A stretch of DNA of 64,000 nucleotides from Leucobacter chromiireducens subsp. solipictus (GCF_016758195.1 NZ_QYAC01000003.1:1-64000); one strand, 5' to 3'; counted from the stretch's first letter, positions 42,945-51,309 are shown. The notes: a model not told the origin generated them from the sequence alone. Numbers and translations: made by a program.

Positions 42945-44053
42945 CCCAGACGAACACTTCCCCCGTCACGGCGGCCCCGAAGCGGCTGTCCACGCTGGAC
43001 AAGTGGCTGCCGGCGTGGATCGGGCTCGCGATGGTCGCGGGCCTGCTGCTGGGCCGCTTCGTTCCCGCGCTCTCCGACGCGCTGTCCGCGATGGAGATCG
43101 GCGGGATCTCCGTGCCCATCGGACTGGGCCTTTTGGTGATGATGTACCCGGTGCTCGCGAAGGTCCGCTACGACAAGGTCGCGGCCGTCACCGGCGACAA
43201 GCGCCTCCTCGCCTCCTCGCTCGTGCTGAACTGGATCGCGGGCCCCGCGGTCATGTTCGCTCTCGCCTGGATCTTCCTGCCCGACCTCCCCGAGTACCGC
43301 ACCGGCCTCATCATCGTGGGCTTGGCCCGGTGCATCGCGATGGTCGTGATCTGGAACGACCTCGCCTGCGGCGACCGCGAAGCCACCGCGGTGCTCGTCG
43401 CGGTCAACTCCGTGTTCCAGGTCGTCATGTTCTCCGTGCTGGGCTGGTTCTACCTCACCGTCCTGCCCGGCTGGCTCGGCTTGGATACGCAGGGTCTGGA
43501 GATCTCGGTGTGGCAGATCGCGCTGAACGTGCTCGTGTTCCTCGGCGTCCCGCTGATCGCCGGGTTCGCGTCCCGCTGGATCGGTGAGAAGCGCCGAGGC
43601 CGGGAATGGTACGAGGAGACGTTCCTTCCCCGGGTCGGGCCGTGGGCGCTGTACGGGCTGCTGTTCACCATCGTGCTGCTGTTCGCGCTGCAGGGCGACG
43701 CGATCACCCAGAACCCGCTCGACGTGGCCCGGATCGCACTGCCGCTGCTCGTCTACTTCGGCCTCATGTGGTTCGCCGGGCTCCTGCTCGGCAAGACCCT
43801 CGGCCTCGGGTACGCGCGGTCGACGACGCTGGCGTTCACCGCGGCGGGCAACAACTTCGAGCTCGCGATCGCGGTCGCGATCGGCACCTTCGGCGCCGCC
43901 TCCGGTCAGGCGCTCGCCGGCGTGGTCGGCCCGCTCATCGAGGTGCCCGTGCTCGTCGGCCTCGTCTACGTCTCCCTCTGGGCCGCGCGCGCCTGGTTCC
44001 ACACCGACCCCTACACGCCGACCGCTGTGCCGACCGGATCGAGGACGTCATGA
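42941..44053 (+). CDS. acr3: ACR3-family arsenite efflux transporter
   Basis: The 370-residue inner-membrane protein has ten predicted helices. The helix-4 region GLARCIAMVVIWNDLACGD contains the Cys conserved and essential in studied Acr3 proteins, and FTAAGNNFELAIAVAIGTFG is the highly conserved helix-9 segment with its Glu. The protein exports As(III) as an arsenite/proton antiporter. The sequence is complete. The start overlaps the trxA stop; the end overlaps the arsR/arsC fusion. Confidence 0.95.
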   Translation: MTQTNTSPVTAAPKRLSTLDKWLPAWIGLAMVAGLLLGRFVPALSDALSAMEIGGISVPIGLGLLVMMYPVLAKVRYDKVAAVTGDKRLLASSLVLNWIAGPAVMFALAWIFLPDLPEYRTGLIIVGLARCIAMVVIWNDLACGDREATAVLVAVNSVFQVVMFSVLGWFYLTVLPGWLGLDTQGLEISVWQIALNVLVFLGVPLIAGFASRWIGEKRRGREWYEETFLPRVGPWALYGLLFTIVLLFALQGDAITQNPLDVARIALPLLVYFGLMWFAGLLLGKTLGLGYARSTTLAFTAAGNNFELAIAVAIGTFGAASGQALAGVVGPLIEVPVLVGLVYVSLWAARAWFHTDPYTPTAVPTGSRTS

Positions 44054-45051
44054 CCGACACGACCGTCATCCCCGACGTCGAGGCGTGCGCACCGTCCTCG
44101 ACGCACGCGATCGGACAGGATGCCGCCGCGACCGTGGCCGGCGCACTCAAGTCGCTCGCCGACCCGCTCAGGTTGCGGATGTTGTCCGTGATCGCCACCG
44201 ACCCGCGGGGCGAGTCGTGCGTGTGCGACCTCGCTGAGCTTGCCGAGGTGTCCCAGCCGACCGTGTCCCACCACCTCAAGGTGCTCAAGGAGACGGGGAT
44301 GCTGCTGTCGGAACGGCGCGGCACATGGGTCTGGTACCGGATCGCCCCGGCCCGGCAGCGCGCCGTCGCCGCTCTCCTGGACGCGTTCGCGCCGGCCGCG
44401 GTGGCCGACGAGCCGGAGCAGACCGAGGACCGTGCTGAGGCGCTGCGTGACATGGACGCCCGCGTCACCCGTCTCGCCGAGGAACTCGCCGACGAGCTCA
44501 CCGGCCTGAACCGGGACCTCGTGATCGCGATCGTCCGGGAATCCTACGCGGGTCTGGTCCGCTCGGCGAAGCTGACCCGGCACCTGATCCCGCTCACCGA
44601 GCGGTTCGCCCGGCAACGCCTGGCCGATCTCACCCGGAACTGGGAAGCCGGGGTGCCGCAGGTGCTGTTCGTATGCGTGCAGAACGCCGGCCGCTCCCAG
44701 CTCGCCGCCGCCCTCGTCAACCAGCTCGCCGGCGGCACCGTCATCGCACGCTCAGCCGGGTCGACCCCCGCGGCCGACGTGCACCCGCACGTGCGGTCTT
44801 TGCTGACCGAGATCGAGGGCGAACCGGAGGCGGAGACGGCGTTCCCGAAGCCGCTCACCGACGACGCCGTCCGCGCTGCCGACGTCGTGATCACGATGGG
44901 GTGCGGCGACGTGTGCCCGATCATCCCGGGGGTCCGCTACGAGGACTGGGCCGTGGGCGACCCGGCCCTCGCCTCCCCGGAAGGGGCCGCGGCGATCCGC
45001 GACGACATCGAAACCCGCGTCCGCGCACTCCTCACCACCCTCACCCACTGA
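44050..45051 (+). CDS. ArsR repressor-arsenate reductase fusion
   Basis: Residues ~1-120 form an ArsR/SmtB winged helix with the As(III)-binding CVCDL in the recognition-helix region and QPTVSHHLKVLKETGML. Residues ~125-195 are a three-helix bundle, LNRDLVIAIVRESYAGLVRS, seen at the N-terminus of some actinobacterial ArsC. Residues ~200-333 are a low-molecular-weight phosphatase-type arsenate reductase with VCVQNAGRSQLAAAL and ITMGCGDVCP. One chain thus could sense arsenite and reduce arsenate. Both ends lie in the operon; a separate arsC follows. Confidence 0.9.
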   Translation: MTDTTVIPDVEACAPSSTHAIGQDAAATVAGALKSLADPLRLRMLSVIATDPRGESCVCDLAELAEVSQPTVSHHLKVLKETGMLLSERRGTWVWYRIAPARQRAVAALLDAFAPAAVADEPEQTEDRAEALRDMDARVTRLAEELADELTGLNRDLVIAIVRESYAGLVRSAKLTRHLIPLTERFARQRLADLTRNWEAGVPQVLFVCVQNAGRSQLAAALVNQLAGGTVIARSAGSTPAADVHPHVRSLLTEIEGEPEAETAFPKPLTDDAVRAADVVITMGCGDVCPIIPGVRYEDWAVGDPALASPEGAAAIRDDIETRVRALLTTLTH

Positions 45052-45071
45052 ACGAAAGAAGCGAACCGAAC

Positions 45072-45488
45072 ATGACCGATCAGAAGCCCTCCGTGCTGTT
45101 CGTCTGCGTCCACAACGCCGGCCGCTCCCAGATGGCCGCGGGCTACCTCCGCCACCTCGCCGCAGACCGGGTCGAGGTGCGCTCGGCCGGGTCGATGCCC
45201 GCCGACCAGATCAACCCGGTCGCCGTCGAGGCCATGGCTGAGGAGGGCATCGACATCACCGCCGAACAGCCCAAGATCCTCACCACCGAGGCCGTGCAGG
45301 ACTCCGACGTCGTGATCACGATGGGCTGCGGCGACGCGTGCCCGTTCTTCCCCGGCAAACGCTACGAGGACTGGAAGCTCGACGACCCCGCCGGGCAAGG
45401 CATCGACGCCGTGCGTCCGATCCGCGACGACATCAAGACACGCGTCCAGACCCTGATCGACAGCCTGCTCACCCCAGCGGCACCGTAA
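45072..45488 (+). CDS. arsC: Arsenate reductase ArsC (mycothiol-dependent type)
   Basis: The 138-residue enzyme is a low-molecular-weight phosphatase-fold arsenate reductase. The P-loop VCVHNAGRSQM holds the nucleophilic Cys, and ITMGCGDACPFFPGKRYEDWKLDDP matches the Corynebacterium glutamicum ArsC1/ArsC2 group, which uses mycothiol and mycoredoxin. It follows the fusion gene by 20 bases with GAAAGAAGCG as ribosome site and is the last gene of this operon. Confidence 0.94.
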   Translation: MTDQKPSVLFVCVHNAGRSQMAAGYLRHLAADRVEVRSAGSMPADQINPVAVEAMAEEGIDITAEQPKILTTEAVQDSDVVITMGCGDACPFFPGKRYEDWKLDDPAGQGIDAVRPIRDDIKTRVQTLIDSLLTPAAP

Positions 45489-45551
45489 TCCGGCGGGCGC
45501 GGGCATGACCGCAGGCTTCGGACTCGGGCCGTTGGCGGGGAAGGCCGAGGG

Positions 45552-45872
45552 CTATGTCTGCGCGTCCGTGCGGGCACGGATCGCGTGGACGATCTGCGTC
45601 CGGCTCGGGTATCCGGCCGTGCCGGTCTCGGTGCGATAGATACGGCAGGCGAGATTCCCGGTCGGCATGGTCCCGGGGATCACATCCGCGCCGTCGATGA
45701 GCACGGTCGGCGACCCGGCGAACGCGATCGCCGCAGCGTCCGCGGGTGATGTCACGCGGCGCTCGATGACCGGGATCGCCGAAAGTCCGAGCGATGCCAG
45801 GGCGGCTTCTGTCTCTGCGAGGGCCAGCCGGGAGTTCGGGCAGTCCTCGATGCTCAAAACTTCGATCCGCAC
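45552..45872 (-). CDS. Thioredoxin-like protein with CPNS motif
   Basis: The 106-residue protein begins VRIEVLSIEDCPNSRLALAE. The single Cys of the CPNS motif stands at the thioredoxin-fold active site, and FAGSPTVLIDGADVI is the cis-Pro loop. Related small proteins lie near mercury or arsenic genes and are sometimes called thioredoxin-like or alkylmercury-lyase-associated. The GTG start follows GAAAGGAACGCT. It diverges from cmtR across an 81-base control region, so metal-dependent expression is likely. Confidence 0.75.
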   Translation of the reverse strand: MRIEVLSIEDCPNSRLALAETEAALASLGLSAIPVIERRVTSPADAAAIAFAGSPTVLIDGADVIPGTMPTGNLACRIYRTETGTAGYPSRTQIVHAIRARTDAQT

Positions 45873-45918
45873 AGCGTTCCTTTCGCCCGAGTTCACACTC
45901 CCACTATAGGTCATCGAT

Positions 45919-45961
45919 TGCTGACTGGTCAGCATTTGATGTATGGTCAGTGCATGCTGAC
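45919..45961. promoter_or_regulatory. CmtR operator: two inverted repeats over a leaderless promoter
   Basis: Site 1 is CTGAC-TG-GTCAG inside TGCTGACTGGTCAGCA. Site 2 is GTCAG-TGCATG-CTGAC and overlaps the cmtR ATG. Between them TATGGT, six bases before the ATG, fits a -10 element for a leaderless message. A bound repressor would block both the promoter and the start codon. Confidence 0.7.
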
Positions 45962-46328
45962 TCTTGCTTCTCGTGTGGATGTGATGAATCGTCTCGGGCG
46001 GGCGATGGCCGATCCCACCCGGTCTCGTATCCTGCTGTCGCTGCTCGTCGCGCCGGGGTATCCGGCGAAGCTTGCCCGGGAGCTGGAGCTGTCCCGCACG
46101 AACGTGTCGAACCATCTGGCGTGTCTGCGCGGGTGCGGGATCGTGGTCGCCGAGCCCGAGGGGCGGCAGGCGCGGTACGAGATCGCCGACCCGCATCTCG
46201 CGGCGGCGTTGACGGCTCTGGTGGATGTGACGCTCGCGGTGGACGAGCAGGTGCCGTGCATCGACCCGGAGTGTTCGGTGCCCGGCTGCTGCGGCACGGC
46301 CGCCGACGCCGACGAGGATGCCTCGTGA
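45954..46328 (+). CDS. cmtR: CmtR-like Cd(II)/Pb(II)-sensing ArsR/SmtB repressor
   Basis: The 124-residue protein closely follows M. tuberculosis CmtR: LGRAMADPTRSRILLSLL, then LELSRTNVSNHLACLRGCGIVV. The two Cys of the alpha-4 metal site (LACLRGCG) and the C-terminal Cys (EQVPCID, matching CmtR Cys102) are all kept, so cadmium/lead sensing is expected. The tail CSVPGCCG adds further Cys. It overlaps the P-type ATPase gene by four bases, as in the mycobacterial cmtR-cmtA unit. Confidence 0.92.
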   Translation: MLTLASRVDVMNRLGRAMADPTRSRILLSLLVAPGYPAKLARELELSRTNVSNHLACLRGCGIVVAEPEGRQARYEIADPHLAAALTALVDVTLAVDEQVPCIDPECSVPGCCGTAADADEDAS

Positions 46329-48298
46329 GCGACGACTGCTGCGCCCCCGACGCCGCACCTGCTGCCTCCGTCGGGGATGAGAGGGATGAGCCGTCGCGGT
46401 CATGGTGGCGGGATCCGGGAATCCTGATCCCGATCCTCTCCGGTCTCGCGTTCCTCACCGGCCTGATCCTGGAATGGTCCGGGCAGGACACGGTGGCGCT
46501 GGGGGTGTTCTGGGCGGGTCTGCTGTTGGGCGCGTACACCTTCGCGCCCGGCGCGCTCCGCGCTCTGGTGACACGCCGGAAGATCGGGATCGCGCTGCTG
46601 ATGACGATCAGCGCGATCGGTGCGGTGGTCCTCGGCTACGTCGAGGAAGCCGCCGCTCTCGCCTTCCTGTACTCGATCGCCGAAGCCTTGGAAGACAAGG
46701 CGATGGATCATGCCCGCAGCGGCCTGCGCGCCCTGTTGAAGCTCGTGCCAGACACGGCGACCATCCGCCGGGACGATGCGACGGTGGAGATTCCCGCCGC
46801 CGAGCTCACTGTCGGGATGGTCCTCGTCGTCAAGCCCGGTGAGCGGGTCGCGACCGACGGGATCGTCCTGTCGGGCCGGTCGAGTCTGGACACCTCGGCG
46901 ATCACCGGCGAGTCGATTCCCGTCGAAGTCGCTCCCGGCGATGCGGTGTCTGCCGGGGCGATCAACACCGCCGGCGCGCTCGAGGTGCGCACGACGGCAG
47001 GCGGGGCAGACAACTCGCTGACCACGATCGTCGAACTCGTCGAACAGGCCCAGGCGGAGAAGGGCGAACGGGCGCGCCTGGCCGACCGCATCGCGAAACC
47101 TCTCGTCCCGGGCGTCATCATCCTCGCCGTCCTCGTCGGCGTCCTCGGATCTCTCCTGGGCGACCCGGAGACGTGGATCACCCGCGCCCTGGTCGTCCTG
47201 GTCGCAGCCAGCCCGTGCGCGCTGGCGATCGCGGTGCCCGTCACCGTGGTGTCCGCGATCGGCGCAGCGAGCCGGTTCGGTGTCGTCATCAAGAGCGGGG
47301 CCGCGTTCGAACGCCTCGGCACGATCCGCCGCCTCGCCGTCGACAAGACCGGCACCCTCACCCGCAACCAGCCCACCGTCACCGCTGTCGTCACCGCCCC
47401 CGACGTGGATACGAGCGACGCCGAGGTGCTCCGTCTCGCGGCGGCGATCGAGCAGCACTCCACCCACCCGCTGGCGACCGCGATCACCACGGCCGCATCC
47501 GAGATCCCTGCCGCGGCCGATGTGGCCGAGGAGGCCGGGCACGGCATCTCCGGAACCATCCACGGCCGCCGGGTCACCGTGGGCAGCCCCCGCTGGATCG
47601 CCCCCGGTCCGCTCGCCGCCGATGTCGCGGCGATGGAGGCCGGCGGGCAGACCTGCGTCCTCGTCGCCCGCGACGACATGCTGATCGGCGCGATCGGGGT
47701 TCGCGACGAGCTCCGTCCCGAAGTCCCCGACGTCGTCCACACGCTCACCGGACAGGGGGTGGCCGTGTCGATGCTCACCGGCGACAACACCCGCACCGCA
47801 GATGCTCTTGCCGCCGAGGCCGGCATCACCGACACGCACGCCGAGCTCCGCCCCGAGGACAAAGCCCGCCTCGTCGCAGCATTCGCGACGGAGCGGCCGA
47901 CGGCGATGATCGGCGACGGCATCAACGACGCCCCCGCCCTGGCCGGAGCGACCGTCGGGATCGCGATGGGCGCCACCGGCTCCGATGCCGCGATCGAGTC
48001 CGCCGACATCGCGTTCACCGGCCACGACCTGCGCCTCATCCCACAAGCCCTGCAGCACGCGAAACGCGGACGGGCGATCATCAACCAGAACATCGTCCTG
48101 TCCCTCGCGATCATCGTCGTGCTGCTCCCGCTCGCGATCACCGGCACGCTGGGCCTTGCCACCGTCGTCCTCGTCCACGAAGTCGCCGAGGTCATCGTGA
48201 TCGGCAACGGCCTCCGCGCCGCCCGTACACGCCCCACCCAGATCCCGTACACCACCACCACCACTGCGCAGTCGCACGCCGCCACCTCCATCCGGTAA
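46325..48298 (+). CDS. cadA: Heavy-metal P1B-type ATPase (cadmium/lead/zinc exporter)
   Basis: The 657-residue pump has an N-terminal DDCCAPDAAP segment in place of a full metal-binding domain. The membrane metal site SPCALAIAVP, phosphorylation site DKTGTLTRNQP, the ITGES actuator loop, the HP motif STHPLA and GDGINDAPALAGA hinge motif are all present. Together with the CmtR-like repressor the probable ions are Cd(II), Pb(II) and perhaps Zn(II). The GTG start gives GTGA overlap with cmtR. Confidence 0.94.
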   Translation: MSDDCCAPDAAPAASVGDERDEPSRSWWRDPGILIPILSGLAFLTGLILEWSGQDTVALGVFWAGLLLGAYTFAPGALRALVTRRKIGIALLMTISAIGAVVLGYVEEAAALAFLYSIAEALEDKAMDHARSGLRALLKLVPDTATIRRDDATVEIPAAELTVGMVLVVKPGERVATDGIVLSGRSSLDTSAITGESIPVEVAPGDAVSAGAINTAGALEVRTTAGGADNSLTTIVELVEQAQAEKGERARLADRIAKPLVPGVIILAVLVGVLGSLLGDPETWITRALVVLVAASPCALAIAVPVTVVSAIGAASRFGVVIKSGAAFERLGTIRRLAVDKTGTLTRNQPTVTAVVTAPDVDTSDAEVLRLAAAIEQHSTHPLATAITTAASEIPAAADVAEEAGHGISGTIHGRRVTVGSPRWIAPGPLAADVAAMEAGGQTCVLVARDDMLIGAIGVRDELRPEVPDVVHTLTGQGVAVSMLTGDNTRTADALAAEAGITDTHAELRPEDKARLVAAFATERPTAMIGDGINDAPALAGATVGIAMGATGSDAAIESADIAFTGHDLRLIPQALQHAKRGRAIINQNIVLSLAIIVVLLPLAITGTLGLATVVLVHEVAEVIVIGNGLRAARTRPTQIPYTTTTTAQSHAATSIR

Positions 48299-48309
48299 CT
48301 GCGCAGCAA

Positions 48310-48910
48310 CCTAGAGCAGCGTGTTCGAGGAGAACGACCGCTGGAACTTCACCCCGAAACCGGGTGCCCGTGACGATCCGGTACAAGACCGCCGGTGGCA
48401 GCAGGACGACGCGCGTGCGCGTCAGCCACCAGTGCAGGTCCCGCCCCGCGATCACCTGGGGTGCGAACCGGATCCGATCCCGCACCACCAGCGACACGTT
48501 CGCGGCCTCAGTGAGCTCGTAGGCGTCCTGGATCGCGGAAATGCCCGCCCGGATCACCAGCACCCGCTGACCGGCGAACACCTCCCGCGACCGGTAGTCG
48601 ACAACATGCAGCACCCGGCCCCCGAACCCGTCCCGCCCCAGGGTCTGCGGCAGACACGGATTCCGGAACGAACCCATTGCCGCGATCACTGCCTCCCTGG
48701 CCACCCAGCCGCCGTCTTCGAACCCCGCAACGAGTCCGTTGTGCGCTCCGCGCTGATGTCGGTGACACGATGGTTCGTGCGGATTTCGACACCGAGCCGG
48801 CCACGACCCGACCGGTTCCTGGCCAGCCTCCAGCACGACCGGCTCCCACCCGCGATCCCTGGCCGGCACAGGCGGCAGCTAGGCCGGGCTGGTCCCCGCC
48901 GACGAGCAGC
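48310..48910 (-). pseudogene. Decayed flavin-dependent monooxygenase (ArsO-like) gene
   Basis: Reading the minus strand, one frame gives a damaged FAD-motif start (LLVGGDQPGLAAACAGQGS) and another gives REAVIAAMGSFRNPCLPQ, GFGGRVLHVVDYRSREVFAGQRVLVIRAG split by the motif, and IRFAPQVIAGRDLHWW. These are the NADPH-binding half of a flavin monooxygenase. At least one frameshift, a missing middle and a lost C-terminus are evident. It lies directly beyond the intact paralog at 48923 in the same orientation. Confidence 0.65.
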
Positions 48911-48922
48911 AGCGCCCGCGAC

Positions 48923-50242
48923 TCACCCCGCCGTCCTGGTACCGAGCTGGAAGAGCTGCGGTGCAGGCGCACAGCACGACCCCGTGCTGGCGGCCTCGTC
49001 CGGGGCGTCGAACAGTCCCGTCCCACCGCACACGCCGGTGTCCGGGAGGACCAGGTCGACCCGCTCGGCGCCCTCGCGGTCGCCGGCGATCGCGGCGACG
49101 ACGCTGCGGACCTGTTCGAACCCGGTCAGAGCGAGGAACGTCGGCGCGCGCCCGTAGGACTTCGCCCCGACGATGTAGAACCCCGGCTCGGGGTGCTCCA
49201 GGTCCGCGGCCCCGGTCGCCCGGACCGAGCCGCAGGAGTGCAGGTTCGGGTCCACTTCGACGGCGACTCTCGCCGGCGCCTGCAGCCGCAGGTCGAGATC
49301 GAGACGGATCTCGGACAGGAATGACAGGTCGGGCCGGAACCCGGTCGAAACGAACACCTTCGCCGCCGGGTCCAGCCTGCGCCCGTCTTCGGCGACGAGC
49401 ACCGCCTGCCCGTTCTCGACGACGACCTGGTCGGTGCGGAACCCGGTGACGAGGTCCACGAATCCGTCCTCGACGGCCTGCTTCGCCCGCTGACCCAGCG
49501 CGCCGCGCTCCGGCAGCTCGTCCGCGGTCCCGCCCCCGAAGGTGTTCCCGACCGTGCCGCGGCGCAGCACCCACGTGATCCGCGTCCCCGGCTCCCGTTT
49601 CGCGACCCGCGACAAGATCCCGATCGTGGTCGCAGCAGAGTGCCCGTTGCCGACCACGACGACATGCCGGCCGGCCAGACCCGTGGCGTCCTCGATCGCG
49701 GGCATCCGGTGATCCAGGAGTCCCGCATCGGCTGCGGCCCGCTCGCCCAGCGCGGGAAGGCCGTCAGCTCCGGCAGGGCTCGGGGTGCGCCAGGTGCCCG
49801 ACGCGTCGATCACTGCGCCCGCCTCGATCCGCTCCTCCGTGCCGTCCGTGCGGCGGACGTGCACGACGAACGGCTGCTCGGCACGTCCGGCATCGACCGA
49901 GAGATCTCGCCCCTTCCGGCCCACGCCCACGACCCGCACCCCATACCGCACCCGGTCGCCGAGCACTGCCGCGAGAGGGGCGAGATAGCCATCGATCCAC
50001 TGCGCCCCGGTCGGATACCCCTTCTCCGGCGCCACCCACCCGGACGGCTCCAGCAGGCGACGAGATGCGGCGTCGGTGAGCTCCGACCACGGCGAGAACA
50101 AACGCACATGCCCCCACTCAGCCACCGCCGCCCCGGGACCATCGCCGGCTTCCAGGACGAGCGGTTCGAGCCCGCGCTCACGCAGATGAGCCGCAGCGGC
50201 CAGCCCCTGGGGACCGGCCCCGATCACGACGACGAGTTCCAT
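48923..50242 (-). CDS. NAD(P)-binding flavin monooxygenase, ArsO-like
   Basis: The 439-residue enzyme has the FAD motif VVVIGAGPQGLAAAAHLRERG at the N-terminus (start of the Rossmann fold), ASGTWRTPSP and the NADPH motif VVVGNGHSAATTIG. The last ~45 residues carry Cys-containing CGGTGLFD and GSCCAPAP that could bind arsenicals. Genes of this type beside arsR and arsN are annotated ArsO; the reaction is not established. GGAGGT stands before the ATG at 50242. It diverges from the arsR-arsN1 pair. Confidence 0.82.
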   Translation of the reverse strand: MELVVVIGAGPQGLAAAAHLRERGLEPLVLEAGDGPGAAVAEWGHVRLFSPWSELTDAASRRLLEPSGWVAPEKGYPTGAQWIDGYLAPLAAVLGDRVRYGVRVVGVGRKGRDLSVDAGRAEQPFVVHVRRTDGTEERIEAGAVIDASGTWRTPSPAGADGLPALGERAAADAGLLDHRMPAIEDATGLAGRHVVVVGNGHSAATTIGILSRVAKREPGTRITWVLRRGTVGNTFGGGTADELPERGALGQRAKQAVEDGFVDLVTGFRTDQVVVENGQAVLVAEDGRRLDPAAKVFVSTGFRPDLSFLSEIRLDLDLRLQAPARVAVEVDPNLHSCGSVRATGAADLEHPEPGFYIVGAKSYGRAPTFLALTGFEQVRSVVAAIAGDREGAERVDLVLPDTGVCGGTGLFDAPDEAASTGSCCAPAPQLFQLGTRTAG

Positions 50243-50255
50243 ACCAACCTCCACA

Positions 50256-50310
50256 CATTGACAATCTTCGATGGATCAAGCCTGCCCAACCCATCGACAA
50301 CTGTCAATAC
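50256..50310. promoter_or_regulatory. Divergent ArsR-controlled promoter region
   Basis: The gap holds ATTGACAATC, then TCGACAACTGTCAATA with a GACA-AC-TGTC inverted repeat. TGTCAATA is also found at the trxB promoter and TTGACA can serve as -35. The site probably binds ArsR and controls both the monooxygenase and arsR-arsN1. Confidence 0.5.
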
Positions 50311-50328
50311 GTGATGGAGAATAGGAGC

Positions 50329-50682
50329 ATGACCGCTCTCCCCGTGACGCTCGACACGACATCCGCGCAGGCCTCGTGCTGCCCGCCTCCGGTCGACGCC
50401 ATGGTCGACGACGCGACTGCGCTGGAGCTCGCGAAGGTGTTCAAAGCGCTCGGGGACCCGAACCGGGTCAAGCTGTTCTCGCTGATCACCGCGAGTGCGA
50501 GCGGGGAGATGTGCGTGTGCGACCTCACCGCCCCTGTCGGCCTCTCCCAACCGACGGTGTCGCACCATATGAAGCTGCTCGTCGAAGCCGGGCTCGTCAC
50601 CCGTGAGCAGCGCGGCAAGTGGGCGTACTACCAGCCCACGATCGGCGCCCTCGCCAACGCCGCACGGGCATTCACCGCCTGA
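50329..50682 (+). CDS. arsR: ArsR family arsenic-responsive repressor
   Basis: The 117-residue regulator (from ATG 50329; GTG/ATG at 50311-50314 would add a few residues) is an ArsR/SmtB winged helix: AKVFKALGDPNRVKLF, the metal site EMCVCDL, and QPTVSHHMKLLVEAGLV. CVCDL is the type 1 arsenite site. An additional ASCCPPP stands near the N-terminus. It is coupled to the acetyltransferase gene by a one-base overlap (TGATG). Confidence 0.92.
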   Translation: MTALPVTLDTTSAQASCCPPPVDAMVDDATALELAKVFKALGDPNRVKLFSLITASASGEMCVCDLTAPVGLSQPTVSHHMKLLVEAGLVTREQRGKWAYYQPTIGALANAARAFTA

Positions 50683-51296
50683 TGCAGCCGCTCCGGTTCC
50701 GGCCGATGATCGAGCCCGACTGGCCCGACGTCGCGACGATCTACCAGGCGGGGATCGCCACCGGGCACGCGACCTTCGAAACAGCCCCACCCGCAGACTG
50801 GGTGGCCTTCGCCGCAGGCAAGCACCCGCATCTCAGTGTCATCGCCGTCGATTCCGCCGACCGCACCCTCGGCTGGGCTGCCGCATCTCCTGTGTCGGCG
50901 CGGACGGTGTACGCGGGCGTCGTCGAACACTTCATCTACATCCACCCCGAAGCCGCAGGGCACCGCGTCGGCACCCAGCTCCTGAGCACGTTTCTCGATC
51001 TCGCGGATCAGGCCGGCATCTGGACCATCCAGTCGTCGATCTTCCCCGAGAACACCGCGAGCCTGCGCCTCCACGAACGCGCCGGGTTCCGTGTCGTCGG
51101 TCGACGAGAGCGCATCGCCCGCATGACGTATGGACCCCACGCCGGCCGCTGGCGCGACACCACCCTCGTGGAACGCCGCACCCCCGACGCCGACGAGCAG
51201 AGTGAGGGCGCATCTTCCACGAACACGCAACCTCACACCACGCCCAACGACACCTCAACCCGCATCTTCACACCGATCCGGCTTCAGAATTCCTGA
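50682..51296 (+). CDS. arsN1: GNAT acetyltransferase, ArsN1/phosphinothricin type
   Basis: The 204-residue product starts LRFRPMIEPDWPDVATIYQAG and continues with ATFETAPP, as in phosphinothricin and arsinothricin N-acetyltransferases. EHFIYIHPEAAGHRVGTQLL is the acetyl-CoA-binding motif and NTASLRLHERAGF is typical of the family. ArsN1 acetylates the organoarsenical antibiotic arsinothricin. The last ~35 residues are unrelated Thr/Asn-rich sequence, and its stop lies inside the right-edge palindrome of the island, so the end may have been altered by insertion. Confidence 0.85.
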   Translation: MQPLRFRPMIEPDWPDVATIYQAGIATGHATFETAPPADWVAFAAGKHPHLSVIAVDSADRTLGWAAASPVSARTVYAGVVEHFIYIHPEAAGHRVGTQLLSTFLDLADQAGIWTIQSSIFPENTASLRLHERAGFRVVGRRERIARMTYGPHAGRWRDTTLVERRTPDADEQSEGASSTNTQPHTTPNDTSTRIFTPIRLQNS

Positions 51297-51297
51297 A
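51283..51297. repeat. Right-edge palindrome TTCAGAATTCCTGAA
   Basis: TTCAG and CTGAA enclose AATTC. The inner TCAGAATTCCTGA matches 11 of 13 bases with the left-edge palindrome. It overlaps the acetyltransferase stop and lies just before the stop of the converging virB4-like gene, near another GGAATTCAG. Confidence 0.6.
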
Positions 51298-51309
51298 CTT
51301 GCGGGGAAT

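Larger units (their letters stand above)
38271..51297. mobile_element. Tn554-like recombinase-trio element carrying arsenic and cadmium resistance (proposed)
   Basis: A three-gene recombinase module (359, 108 and 591 aa) is followed by all metal-resistance genes and interrupts the minus-strand conjugation operon between the virB4-like and surface-protein genes. Similar palindromes, TCAGGAATCCTGA on the left and TCAGAATTCCTGA on the right, mark the edges; the right one touches the last cargo gene stop and lies 13 bases from the virB4-like stop. Tn554 has TnpA 361, TnpB 630 and TnpC ~125 aa and lacks long terminal repeats. Exact ends are inferred. Confidence 0.6.
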
